Shown one piece after another: positions 47,901 through 58,025 of a stretch of 64,000 nt of DNA. Made by a program: the position numbers and the translations under genes. A model generated the notes under the pieces. The model made no database searches and was not told the DNA's origin. It worked only from the letters and a program-made list of their open reading frames with translations. Source of the stretch: Portulaca oleracea. Its lineage: Eukaryota; Streptophyta; Magnoliopsida; Caryophyllales; Portulacaceae. Numbering within the stretch: position 1 is the first letter of the stretch; each line of letters begins with the position of its first letter. The DNA lies in contig CM055874.1 in the NCBI GenBank assembly GCA_029582165.1, positions 31,123,383 to 31,187,382 on the forward strand. The letters run 5' to 3'.

Positions 47901-49452
47901 CTGCTGTTGTAGTAGAGGTCCTAAATTGCAGCAGCCCAGTAGAAGGGGTTGTAGTGGCCAAAGTTTCTTTAGTCGAAAGGTCCTGGAAATAACACACATT
48001 AGGATAGCTAATCAAGCACATTTTCTGATCATCAAGCAATTTCAGAACTGACAGAAGATTGTATCTAAACTCAGGGATATATAGAATTCCCTGAAAAACG
48101 ATTCTGTCAGTTAATTGGACCTTCCCAACTGTGGTTACTTGCTTAATTGAACCATCTGGTAAAACTACTTGAATGGCTTTAGTGAGATTAATAATATCAT
48201 AGAGAAGAGAAAAATCAAAGCACCTATGATTACTCGCCCCAGTGTCAATGATCCAAGTATTAGAAGATGAAACTTGGACATTGCAACAAACAGAGTTCTG
48301 AGCGAGTTTACCTGCAAATTGTTGCGTTTCGGCAAAATGCGCAAAAGATTTGTCCACGATGTTTTTCTCTTTGTTTATCTTGGCCACTTCTTGAGCCAAC
48401 ATTTGCAAAAAATTACTATCAATGTGGTTTGCAAGGTCCAGACGCATCTGACTTTCAGCCAAATCCAATGGTGACTCTATTTCAGCAATGACATTGGCAG
48501 CAACCTTCTAATTGTTGGTTCTTGGTTTGGTATCCCTTGGCCCCTTATACCATTCTGGGTAACCATGAAGGAAGAAGCATTGATCTTGCAGGTGCCCAGT
48601 TCTTTGACAATAGTCACAAAATTTTTTGCTCTTTGCTTCTTTGTTATCTTTCTTTGATTTTCCAGAATTTTTAGCAAGTAAGGCTTGGGCAGCAGGGTCA
48701 GTATCAACTCTATGAATGCTACCAGCAAAATCTTTGGAAATAATCAGGTTTCCAGTAATCTGTCTCTGTCTCTCGACCCTTTGTATCATATTAAAAGCTT
48801 TATTGAGAGATGGTAAGGGTTCAAGAGACAGAATCTGACCTCGTATGGCCTCATAATCGTCATTGAGATGCATAAGAAATTGCATCAGCTTGTCTCTTTG
48901 CTCGTTCTCGGCAACTTGTTGTATTGAGGGGCAATTCTTGACACAGGTACAGTTTGGAATCTCGGACATATCTGAGATTTCATCCCAAACTTTCTTGAGT
49001 TTAGTGAAGTAAAGAGCGACAGAATCTGAATGTTGATACAGATCATTCAATTCCTTTTTCAACTGAAACAATAGAGGGTCGTTGGTTTGTCCAAAGCGTT
49101 ATGTCAATTCCTCCCAGAGATCCTTGGCAGATGCGACATACAAAAAGGCATCAGAAATCTCAGGAATCATAGCGTAGAGAAGCCAACTTACAACCATACT
49201 GTCGACCTTGATCCATTGGTTGTATGTGGGTGCACTCTCAGCTGGTTTAACACATTTCCCGGTGATGAATTCAATATTTTCTTTAGTCTTCAACCCAATC
49301 TTGACAGATCTACTCCACTTCTGGAAGTTAGAGCCAGTGAATTTTAGATTGGTAATGGGTCATGCCGGATGATCAGAGGGGTGTAAATGTAGGGGATCAT
49401 TGTTGTGGGTTTCTGCCCTCGATTCTCCAATAGTCGAAGAACTTTCTGACAT
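44936..49452 (-). pseudogene. Copia gag-pol polyprotein, broken
   Basis: A single frame from ATG 49452 (MSESSSTIGESRAE) to 45271, then a frameshift and the last 100 codons to about 44936. Gag: capsid, then knuckle CDYCQRTGHLQDQC (about 48614-48573). In the long open part starting at 48468, by residue: protease DTGA 75-78; integrase zinc finger H220, H225, C247, C250; catalytic D277, D340, E376; reverse transcriptase with LDINNAFLHGY (777-787) and YVDD (862-865); RNase H. Lesions: in-frame TGA near 49362, TAA near 49096, TAG at 48508, a frameshift near 45270 in RNase H, and Gly in YSGADWGSC where Asp is usual. The stops fit C-to-T changes (CGA, CAA, CAG). Confidence 0.92.
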
Positions 49453-49521
49453 TTTCAGATGAATTTGCAAGACGCCTTGATCAGCGGAACAGAGAGGAAA
49501 AAAGAGGGATCAAGAGCCTTT

Positions 49522-49534
49522 GGCTCTGATACCA
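49522..49534 (-). other. Primer-binding site of nested copia
   Basis: The minus strand reads TGGTATCAGAGCC, directly adjacent to the 5' LTR at 49535: initiator tRNA-Met type. Confidence 0.95.
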
Positions 49535-49753
49535 TGTAAAGCAGAGAGTTGGAAGAACTTCTTCTATTATTATTAATCAAGGTGGGAAACAAAGAGGGGA
49601 GCCTAGGACTATTTATACACAAAGGAAAGGAAAGAGAAACTGTTACAACAATAAAGAAAACCAAGAAGTACGCTGGAAGAGAGGCTTTTATCAAGAAACC
49701 AATCCCCATATGAGAACTATGCTTTAGATGAGAACTAGGAAGCATACTCCACA
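49535..49753 (-). repeat. 5' LTR of nested copia
   Basis: 219 bp, nearly identical to 44708-44925. Visible differences: T/G near position 17, a one-base length change in the CTTCTT-ATTATT stretch, and two A/G changes. Confidence 0.95.
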
Positions 49754-50352
49754 GCTCCACTTCCTCAAATATGTTTCAACTTCTTACCCTTAACCTTAGC
49801 CCCATTACAACCTATTTGAAAGTCCTCTAGATTATCATTGTGCATCGCATTTTAGCAGTAGAGAATTGAGATTAATTGCAAGCTTATGGTAGAGTGTTGC
49901 TTTGTGATTGAGTATTGAGTGCACCTTCATTGAATATTATTTTTCAAACGCATGAGAGGAGTGATTCCATATTCCTAAAAGTGAGGTTGCTCTCAATTCA
50001 CCTAGTTTCAACCATAATTGTGTGTTTGCTTGTTTCATTAGAATTTAGGAGAGTGATTAGTTTGATCTTGATAGAGTATAGTTTTTGTAATTCTTTCTAT
50101 AGTTTCATTTTCTCTTGTACATAGACTTTCTTTCATACTTGGGCTATATTTGATTAAGTTGGATTAATTGAATGTCTTATCGATGCTTTCTTGAGGAGAT
50201 TGTTAATAAATTTTTTCACTTTGAAACTTTTTCTTTTTACTTGAGTCATTTTGTCCCGTTTATTTTCTCTTTTCGTTCTTTTCTTTATTTTTCATTTCAT
50301 TTGTGAGTTTAGCCTTGCTTAGGGACAAGCAAGGTGTAAGCATGGTGGGATT
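49754..50352 (+). other. Last part of element G before its 3' LTR
   Basis: T-rich non-coding sequence resuming element G after the copia. It ends AGGGACAAGCAAGGTG and GGTGGGA (50344-50350), a short purine tract 2 bp before the LTR, the expected plus-strand primer position. Confidence 0.7.
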
Positions 50353-51801
50353 TGATAAGTGTATTTTATATATATGTGATCTTGGATTATTTGGAGTTAA
50401 GTTGAGTGATTTTGAATATCAAAGTATTATTTTTTTACTCGAATTCTCTATATTATGCTTGGTTGGAGTTTTGGTATGATTTAGTAGGAAATTGAGCTAG
50501 TATTGATCGAATTCAAGCTCAAAATCAAGCATATGGAGTTCAAGAGGATCACAATTGAAGAATAAATCCACCCCAAGGCCCAAACTCAGGCCCAACATAT
50601 CAAAGGGCTATGTCAGGCATCAACGCGGGTGCCATTTTGGGTAGAACGGACTGTTTTAGGGTCCAGAGAAGGCAGAATTTGACTCCAATGAGCAACACGG
50701 TCCGTGTCCCTGCAACACGATCCGTGTTGAATCCAACACGGTCCATGTTGGCTTGTAACGGTCCGTGTTAGCTCTGTTAAATGCGGAAATGGCGTTTCAA
50801 CTTCATTTTAATGCTATATAATTGCTATCCGGCTGTTTCCATGGATCATTCACTCTCATTCATCATCATATTCATCTCTACATCCATCCATCCTTTCTTC
50901 CACAATTCCATCCAAGTTCATCCATAGTGGAGGTTGAGAGTTTGTTGGGCTTGAAGATCGATTCTCAAGAAATCCATTGAAGCGGAGGAGCAAAAGTACC
51001 CACCGATCACCATTCAAGCGAGGATTGATTTCCATCTCGGTTTACTTCTCTTTCTCTTAGATATCATGCTTTCTAGAGTAGATTTTGATATGCTTTGTGT
51101 TTTGAACATGAGTAGTGAGTAGTTTCTTTTAGTTTGGGGGATAAACCCTTATTAGTTTCTCTTATGAGTTGAGTTTTGTTGGATTGAACAAGTTGTTATC
51201 TAGCTTGAATGCATTTTATTTAACCTTTGATTATGTACGTCATTGTTTTTGACTGGCCATCAAGAATATGGATTTAGATTGTTGAATGAAGTATCGAACT
51301 GAGAAATTCGATAATCGGAACCCTTAGGATTAAACTGGTTATGAAGTGAACTAGAGATAGAAGACTTTGTAATTAGGGGTCATTGGATAATTTGATCTTT
51401 AACTTAGATAAAATTGACACAATAAAGAGTCCAAGAGATCAATTTTACTAAGCAATCCGTTTCATTGCCAAAAGCTCGCTATGGAAGAATTTATGCGATT
51501 ATCGACCCTAAAATGTACTAAATTAGTGACATACATGTTCAATCCGCTTGTTTGATTCTGAGAGTGACTTAGGTTTTATCCCCTGAACGCATTTTTCATA
51601 TTGATTAATCCAAGTAAATTGTGTGAATATTTGTTGGTTTTGCCCTTTTAGTGATTAGAAATAGAATTAATTTTTCTAAATCAAAAAGCCGACCAATTTT
51701 GCAATTACCTAGGAGGCTAGTTTGGTGTGTAGTTAACAAAGTCCCTATGGGATCGACCTTGATATTTGCTACACGAGCACCCGTGCACTTTCGGCGTATC
51801 A
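50353..51801 (+). repeat. 3' LTR of element G
   Basis: 1449 bp, same ends as the 5' LTR. Palindrome cluster P3b and a CTATATAATT box (50815-50824) are at the same relative positions. Confidence 0.95.
50641..50824 (+). promoter_or_regulatory. Palindrome cluster P3b and TATA box
   Basis: AACACGGTCCGTGT (50695), AACACGATCCGTGTT (50714), AACACGGTCCATGTT (50734) and AACGGTCCGTGTT (50757), then the TATA-like box at 50815-50824. The CpGs here are better preserved than in the 5' LTR. Confidence 0.6.
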
Positions 51802-52015
51802 AATGCATATTGGGAATTGAGGTAAAAGAATTTGTAATTTACCCAAACTAACCCTACTTTAATCGAAGATAATAGTTGTTGGAATTGTAAAAGTGATAAA
51901 TGAATTTGTTAACTAGGGGTAGAAAAGGAATTATAATTGTTGGGATTGTAAATATGACAAACATTTTGAGACAAAGAAGTTAGGTAAAAGTACAAATAAT
52001 TTAGGAAGGAGGTAG

Positions 52016-53040
52016 TATTCAGTTACCTAAATTTTAGGAAATAGTGTAAATCCATTGCCACCATAAATATAGTTGATTAGTTGGTTATCACCTCACACTC
52101 ACACGTCCTCTACATTTCCACTCTTCTTCTACATCTTTCCATTCTGTTTGATCTTCATCATCAATTTCAATTTCCACCCCTTCAATTCGCTTCATCTCCT
52201 TGTCCAATCTCATGACCCCATCCTTAGTCTCAGTTACATGTTTTTTGTTGTCGTACCCTTACCAACACCAGCACCAACACCAACCAAGGAGGTCATTAGG
52301 GTCCATGACATCACCTTTGTCAACCATGACATTCCCGCTGCCACAAGAACCGGCTCCGATGGCAACCATGACATCGTTTGGAACCCCGATGACCTCTAGT
52401 GGCGGTTACTGTGAAAGGTGAAATACTCATTTGGTTCTTTATGTTTCTATAAATTTTTCGTATAGTGCAGTAGGTTTGTTCTTCTTTCGGTCCTTAATTT
52501 TTGGTATTGGTGATTTAGGTTTACATATTGAATTAGACAAGTTATTTGATGCACTCATATCCATCAGGAAGGAAACTGTCAAGATCGAGATGGGAAAAGT
52601 TGATGCTAGCAACAATGTCCTCGAGGTAAAAGTTTTTTAGTTTGTTCATCATTTGTACTTTTTTTTCCTTTACTTTGGATGATGATACATTATTTTTGAC
52701 TTTTGTTATTGTTTAATAGTTTCCACTTTGCATCCAATTTCGATTGTAATTAACCAAAAAATAAAACCCAAAAGCAATATCACATCTTCAAATTTTATAG
52801 GTTTTGATGTAACCTAAAAAGAAAATCCTCCAAATTAAACCTAAAAAGCGACCTAAATTAAATACTATATAGAAAATTATTAATTAGATGAATCGTTTCG
52901 GGTTCGGGTCCGAGCTTCCAAAGATGGGCTTGTGGTTGATGGCAAGGAGGAAAGAATCCCTACCTGGCATTTCCACACTAAACCTGCTCACCCGGGCATT
53001 TTCAAGAACTGATATACCTTCTCAAAAGGTGGGTTGATGA
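52016..53040. other. AT-rich flank with short unrecognised coding-like stretches
   Basis: The remainder of the duplicated segment, then plus-strand stretches such as KEVIRVHDITFVNHDIPAAT (52285-52345) and ELDKLFDALISIRKETVKIE (52530-52590), the latter ending near a GTAAAAG donor-like site. They may be eroded exons. I do not recognise a family, and stops separate them. Confidence 0.3.
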
Positions 53041-53233
53041 GTATCAGGTTAGCATGGTTAAGGCGAGTCGTCCGACGTTGGAGCTTGAGAGGCTCGTGTT
53101 TTGCCCCACCAACCCTATAGGCCTCGGGGTCATACCGGGCCGTCTCGAGACGAGAAGCATCGAAGAATTGGGTTCAGATATAGTTCTAAGGTCAATAAAC
53201 TTCAAGCCGGAAGCAGCGTCAAACACAGCAGGC

Positions 53234-53540
53234 AGTCGCGCCCGAGTCAGCTCAGTCGCACCCGCGACATTGTTCTGGCCTGGGCATCGTGCCAGTGACA
53301 GGTCTTGTAACGCCCGAGACACTCGGCAGCATGCCCAGGAGGACTCGGAGCAGAAGGTGGTCGCACCCGCGACCCCCCATGTCACGTCGCGATGTCATTC
53401 GGGAAGCACAGAGTTGTTCTGGACAGTGGGCCGTCGCGCCCGCGACCAAACCCGTCGCGCCCGTGATGGCTTGTTTCTGAGCGTGTTGTGCGGCTGTTAA
53501 ACGCTGAGTTTTGTTATGTTTTTTTCATTAGTATAAATAC
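53234..53540 (+). promoter_or_regulatory. CG-palindrome cluster P4 and LTR TATA box
   Basis: GTCGCGCCCG (53235), GTCGCACCCGCGAC (53256), GGTCGCACCCGCGACC (53361), GTCGCGATG (53386), CGTCGCGCCCGCGACC (53431) and CCGTCGCGCCCGTGA (53451). The TATA box at 53531 is about 70 bp beyond the last unit. Confidence 0.6.
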
Positions 53541-53592
53541 TTGGTTAACACACTTTTATAGGCAGTTTTATGTTGATGAATGATATGCTAAT

Positions 53593-55636
53593 TGTGGACA
53601 TTTTTCCTCACCGTTCGGGCTTTCGAACGTCCACGTTGGATTGGGGTGTGATTCAGTGATTTGTATTTGGGTTTTAACCTTTGAAAAACTCTTTAAGGAA
53701 TTAATCGCACATTTCATGAATAATATTTTGTAAAATCACTTTCCCTTTATTTATGCATTTTATGAGTCCTTGAATTAAACCTTTAAGAGTGAACATCCAC
53801 TTGTTCCAAACTCTTTTAAATTTAACCCAATTTACTCATTTAAATGTTAGGCTCGGAAGAGAGTGATTTATGCAACTATTATTTAGAAATATAAGAAGAA
53901 CGCCCTAAAGTTGCATCGGTACATTGTAAAACCATGTTAGCCATAGTTTATGTGATCTCCGATGTGTTTTGGTTCGAAATGGGAGTCGCCACCTGACTTT
54001 TTAAGGGAAAAGTCAAGACAAAACCAAAAAGAAAATAAAGAAAAACTCCGCCTGCGAAACCCAAGAACGGATCCGGGGGTAAGGCTACGAACTCAAAAAG
54101 TAAAGACTTTAAGAGTTCGCCTCTCACAAAAGAAAAGACTCTACTAAAAGTTAAAATGTGCTTTTGATAATATTTGGAAGGAAGATAAATAAGAACTTTA
54201 TAGAATTACTTCATGGAACATGCAAAAAGAATAAAAGAAAGAAAGGTACATCATATACAACAATTTATTTACATAAAAAAGAAACAATTAAAAGCTTACA
54301 TTATGCCTTTTGAAGGGAAGCCTTGCCTAGCCTTTGTTATAGTAGCCTTTGAACGCCTTGAATACTCCTCTTGAATATGCCAAAATGGTGCCAAAAGTGG
54401 ATGGAGAAAAGTATGGAAAAGGGATAAGAAAAGGGGTAGGAAAAAGGCTCTTTTTGTGGTGTTTTGAGTAGTGGAAAGGTTAGGCTTTTTATAGAGTTTG
54501 TAGGGTTTTATAGGAGGATAATGGAAGATAATATTAGGATGGAGATAAGAGGCTTAAAGGAGTAGAGAAGTGGTAGGAAAAAGTGATGAAAAAGGATAGG
54601 AAAAAGGTAGGAAAAAGGAACTCTTTTTGTGGGTTTTTAAGGATGATTTTGTGATGTTTTTGGGAGGTTTTATGGGAGATTTATGTGGAGATGAGGGAGG
54701 ATAGGATGAGAGTATGGATTAGGGAATTGAAGAAGGTGGAGGAATGGAGATTTTGATGGTAAGAATATGGTGGAAATATGATAGAAAAGGTATAGGAAGA
54801 AAGGGTTTTTTTTTGTGGGTTTTTAGTGGTGTTTTAAGATGCTTTTGTGAGGGTTTTATGTAAGAATGGTGGGGATAGTATGAGAGTATGGATTAAGGGG
54901 TTTAAGAGGATTAGGATAGGGAGATTAGGATAGTAAGAGAATGGTGGAAAGGTGATAGGAAAAGAGTTGTAGAATGATGATATTAGAATAAAGATTAGTA
55001 GAGAGTGATGAGAGGAATGAGAGAATGGATGAATGAGAATTTAGGGGGAAGGATGAGTGAATGATTGAGTGAGTTTGGCTTCAACAAGAGGGGTATTTAT
55101 AGGCTTAGAAGAGGCTTAGGATACATGCATATATAATCACATTCATGCCTCGGATTTGCACAGTTGACTGGCATATACAACCATGTGGCAAGGGGAGTGT
55201 TTTCGGTGGACGGTGGAGCTGGGAGGCTGAATTTGGGTGTGGACGGAGCTAAAGGCCGACTGGCCTTGGGAAAGGGGAGGATGTATCGAGCTCTTGTTCA
55301 TGTATTCTTAGACGGTGAGGGGAGGAGTCAACTAACCTAGGGAATAGGTGGATCACACTGGACGAAGTGATTGTATTGTTTAGCTAGCTTTTGAAGTGTT
55401 TTTGAGTGCTCTTGTGAGGATTCGATCTCGCGACCTCTAGAACTTGCTTTTAGGGTTTGCATGGCTCCATTTTTATATCAAAAATGTACGTGTAGCTAGA
55501 ATGGACCACACGTAATCATGCATGTAGCTTTAGGTGAACAAAATACATGTAAAATGCATGCATTTATCAAACTTCTTTCATTTCTTCCGCTCTTTATTTT
55601 TGTATTATTTTATGCGTCAAAATCCCGGTGTCTACA
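53593..55636 (-). repeat. Solo LTR D (Tat/Ogre-like)
   Basis: 2044 bp. Plus-strand ends are TGTGGACATTTTT and CCGGTGTCTACA, giving the short inverted terminus TGT(A/G)GACA. Flanks CTAAT (53588-53592) and CTAGT (55637-55641) form a TSD with one mismatch. A minus-strand TATA box (TATAAAT, 55101-55095) and blocks shared with 9600-9745 and 13480-13957 identify the family. The GGTGGCGACTCC block lies about 390 bp inside the LTR rather than at its edge. The interior is AG-rich (54170-55060) with only chance ORFs. Confidence 0.75.
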
Positions 55637-56411
55637 CTAGTGTATTGTTAGGTTTTTCCCCTAGTTTCTCTCTCAAAAAATCTTGTTCTTACTTTATCCA
55701 TTTATTAATGGTGGTGTTAGCAAGTCATTCCTTTATTGATCATTTCGTGGATTTCTCCTTTATGATGGTCATGGTGGGGTGCTAGGTTTTGGTGGTGGAT
55801 TATCCTTTATCCAAAATCATATCCAATCTCATTTGGTGTTCAAGCTTTTGTTCGATTGATGATACAAAGTTCCACTCAAGCTAATATCAATGCCCCTCAC
55901 GCGACGGAACGCTCCATTGGAGTTGCACCTACTAAAACGTAAGGGCATTCACGGATCAGCTACCTGAATTAATTGAGTAATTTTTTCAGGTACAATTTTT
56001 CGGGTACTCAAAATTACGGGTCAACAATACACTTGAACCACAACCGAAAGTTTTAGGTACTTGAAGTTCATTAAGTTGTTATTATGAGTTTTTTTTTTTA
56101 CTTTATTATTTTACATTTTTCATTTTATCGGCATTTAAGTTGTTTGACTTACTCAGTTACTCATATATATTCCCCAAAATGTTGAGTCAACATTTAAACT
56201 AATACAATATGTCTTTTTTATTCTACTTCTCCTTATTAGTCAATCTATCTTTTTCAGGTCGTTTTTTCTTTACATTCAAAAACTTTTTGTTGGTATAGTT
56301 TCTTTTCCATGATACTTTATATATTGTTTGGATTTATAACTTGCCTTTTATTTCTTTCATATTTTTTAATATTATAGTCATCCACCTAAATTAACATCCG
56401 TTCAGAAGAAC

Positions 56412-56765
56412 GGGAAAAAAATATGTTATTCCAAATGGTAGGCTTATTTTAAAAATTATTCCAAATGGTAGGCTTATTTTGAAAACTTTAAAAGTTATTC
56501 CAAGTTTTCAAGTACTTTAAAAACTATTTCTAGTTGTCAAACACTTTAGATATTATTCCAAGTGAGTTGATTGTGAGATCGATGGAGAGAGCTAAATGAA
56601 AATGAGAGAGGAGCAAAGTTTTGCGAGCAATATTTTAACAACGGTATAAGAAGAAGCTCACGAGATGAAATAATTTTCAAAATAAGCCTACCACTTGAGA
56701 TAGTTTAAAAAATGGTTGACAACTTAGAATAGGCAAAAGTTGAAGCCTACCAAATGGAATTTCCC
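56412..56765. mobile_element. Possible MITE with inverted ends
   Basis: Begins GGGAAAAAAATATGTTATTC and CAAATGGTAGGCTTATTTT. The reverse complement of the other end begins GGGAAATTCCATTTGGTAGG and later has GTGGTAGGCTTATTTTGAAA. About 350 bp, no ORF. No target-site duplication found. Confidence 0.5.
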
Positions 56766-56835
56766 TAAAAATTATGACGCTTTAAAAATTGACTCATGTT
56801 AAAACTTTTAGCGTTTTCTATTGTCAAATAATATC

Positions 56836-57005
56836 TACCCCGTAATTACCTGAATCCGAAATATACTTGACCCGTATTGATCTGAATCCGAAATACACTT
56901 GACCCATATTTACTTGAACCCTAAGTACACCTACCTCGTGTTTGCCTGAACTAGAAATATACCGAACCTGTATTTACCTTATTTAGATATGCACCCGACA
57001 CGTAT
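56836..57005. repeat. 32-bp minisatellite
   Basis: About five degenerate units of CTTGACCCGTATT-A-CTGAA-CCGAAATACA, phased every 32-33 bp. The same unit recurs at about 62735-62822. Confidence 0.7.
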
Positions 57006-57133
57006 TTAATCTGCTTCTCGAATTGAGTGGTTTGAACAAAAAGTTTTATTTGATGCTAGACTCCTTAGTTATTGCCGGGAAAAAAACCATCATTCTTTCT
57101 CCTAACATCCTTATCAAACAAAGAAAGTTTGAA

Positions 57134-57330
57134 TACAAGCAGCAAGGCAAACTGGTAAAATTACAATGTTGGTTCTTTATTATTATATTCGAAGGCAAAA
57201 AAATTAATTTTTTGTGTAAATACAAGCTACAAGGCAATGTGGTGAAATTATCAAGTAGGCTACTCATCATTATCTTCAAGGGGGAAAGAATAAATTCCTG
57301 TGTAAATACAAGCTACAAAATAAGCTGCTA
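57134..57330. repeat. 86-bp tandem repeat, about 2.2 copies
   Basis: ATACAAGC-ACAAGGCAA starts units at 57134, 57220 and 57306, exactly 86 bp apart; the third copy is partial. Confidence 0.85.
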
Positions 57331-57959
57331 AGCAAGAAACTCCTTCAAACAATTTTTCGTTCGTCAAGGCAATAGGCCTCTTTATATTATGTATAAATGT
57401 GAACTATGTACTTATTTTTTGGTATCTTTTTTAGAAATAAAAGATGTCATGTATTTTAAAAATTTGGTCAAACTTTTGCAGAAATTTGAGATTTTACATA
57501 AAAATACATTAAGTTAAATAATTTCAAATTTTGAGATTTCAACGTTGGATGATTCACTGATCAGACCCATGATCCATCGAATACCCAAAATAGGTCGGGC
57601 CGGTTCGAATCGACACGCCAGGGAGATCAAACCCGACTCTACCGGACTATTAAACAGGCCTACTAGCGCATGACAACTTGAATTTGGATTTTAAGCAACC
57701 CTTATAGAAAATGTATCGATAGATCGTGCATGGTATTCAGTTAATGAAAAGTATAAAATACAGATGTTTAAATTGAAATTTAGGTTGATTTTGGGTTGCA
57801 TCTCAAGTCTGACGAATCAGCATTCCTTCTTCCTTTGACAAAGCAATCACAAAATTAAGGAAATCTATCTTTCTATTCTACCCAGAACAGCTTTGAAAAA
57901 AACGAAAAATAAATTTGGAGGTGCGAATGAGAGAGACACAGAGGGGGCTCTGCGTGTAG

Positions 57960-58025
57960 ATGGCGACGGAGCTCGTCAACCGATCTCTCTGTTATTTTCC
58001 ACACTTCTTCTTCATCTCTTCTCAG
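57960..58025 (+). CDS. Short upstream ORF or first exon of the TBC gene
   Basis: ATG at 57960 opens 22 codons (MATELVNRSLCY...) up to CAG|GTGATT, a usable splice donor at 58026. If spliced to an acceptor near 58609 (GTTTGTAG), the frame meets a TGA before the main start at 58642. It would therefore be a short upstream ORF rather than the N-terminus. The surrounding C/T-rich sequence looks like a plant 5' leader. Confidence 0.35.

Larger units (their letters stand above)
44708..49753 (-). mobile_element. Full-length Ty1/copia element nested in element G
   Basis: 5046 bp with LTRs 44708-44925 and 49535-49753, TSD GCTCC (44703-44707 and 49754-49758), tRNA-iMet primer site and purine tract. Internal gag-pol reads on the minus strand. 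The two LTRs differ at about four or five positions, so it inserted after element G, whose own LTRs are more diverged. Confidence 0.97.
36139..51801 (+). mobile_element. Athila-lineage Ty3/gypsy element G, pol-less, carrying a nested copia element
   Basis: Complete LTR to LTR with 5-bp TSD AATGC (36134-36138 and 51802-51806). Order: 5' LTR 36139-37579, tRNA-Asp primer site, gag-protease (broken), post-integrase motif, palindrome cluster, ATHILA ORF-1-like gene (broken), purine tract, nested copia 44708-49753, 3' LTR 50353-51801. Without the copia it is about 10.6 kb. Neither reverse transcriptase, RNase H nor integrase is present, so any transposition must have used proteins from another element. 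The architecture resembles TR-GAG or LARD-like non-autonomous elements. Confidence 0.9.
36086..52015. mobile_element. Stowaway-like MITE, split by element G
   Basis: The left end after TA reads CTGTCTCCGTCCCATTATAT and continues TTTACCTAACTT. The reverse complement of the right end reads CTACCTCCTTCCTAAATTAT and continues TTTTACCTAACTT. This makes a pair of roughly 40-bp inverted repeats of the CTCC(G/T)TCC type, flanked by TA on both sides (36084-36085 and 52016-52017). Without the insertion at 36139-51801 and one TSD copy, the MITE would be about 262 bp, a usual Stowaway length. Confidence 0.8.
53041..55916 (+). repeat. LTR of the TGGA...TCCA family (copy 2), interrupted by solo LTR D
   Basis: U3 with palindrome cluster P4 (53234-53462), TATA box GTATAAATAC (53531-53540), then the start of R (TTTATGTTGATGAATGATAT). 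It is broken by D at 53593-55636 and resumes at 55637-55916 with the R/U5 that matches 10745-10451 inverted, through CTCAAGCTAATAT and CACGCGACGG to TCCA. The left end of this LTR is not resolved and may be truncated. Confidence 0.65.
55917..57900. other. AT-rich intergenic region with small repeats
   Basis: No gene. Contains a possible MITE (56412-56765), a 32-bp minisatellite (56836-57005) and an 86-bp tandem repeat (57134-57330), listed separately. Confidence 0.5.

Noticed and set aside
53054..53500. 148-codon plus-strand ORF over palindrome cluster P4, with antisense partners
   Set aside because: Open in several frames because of GC-rich palindromes; no homology visible.
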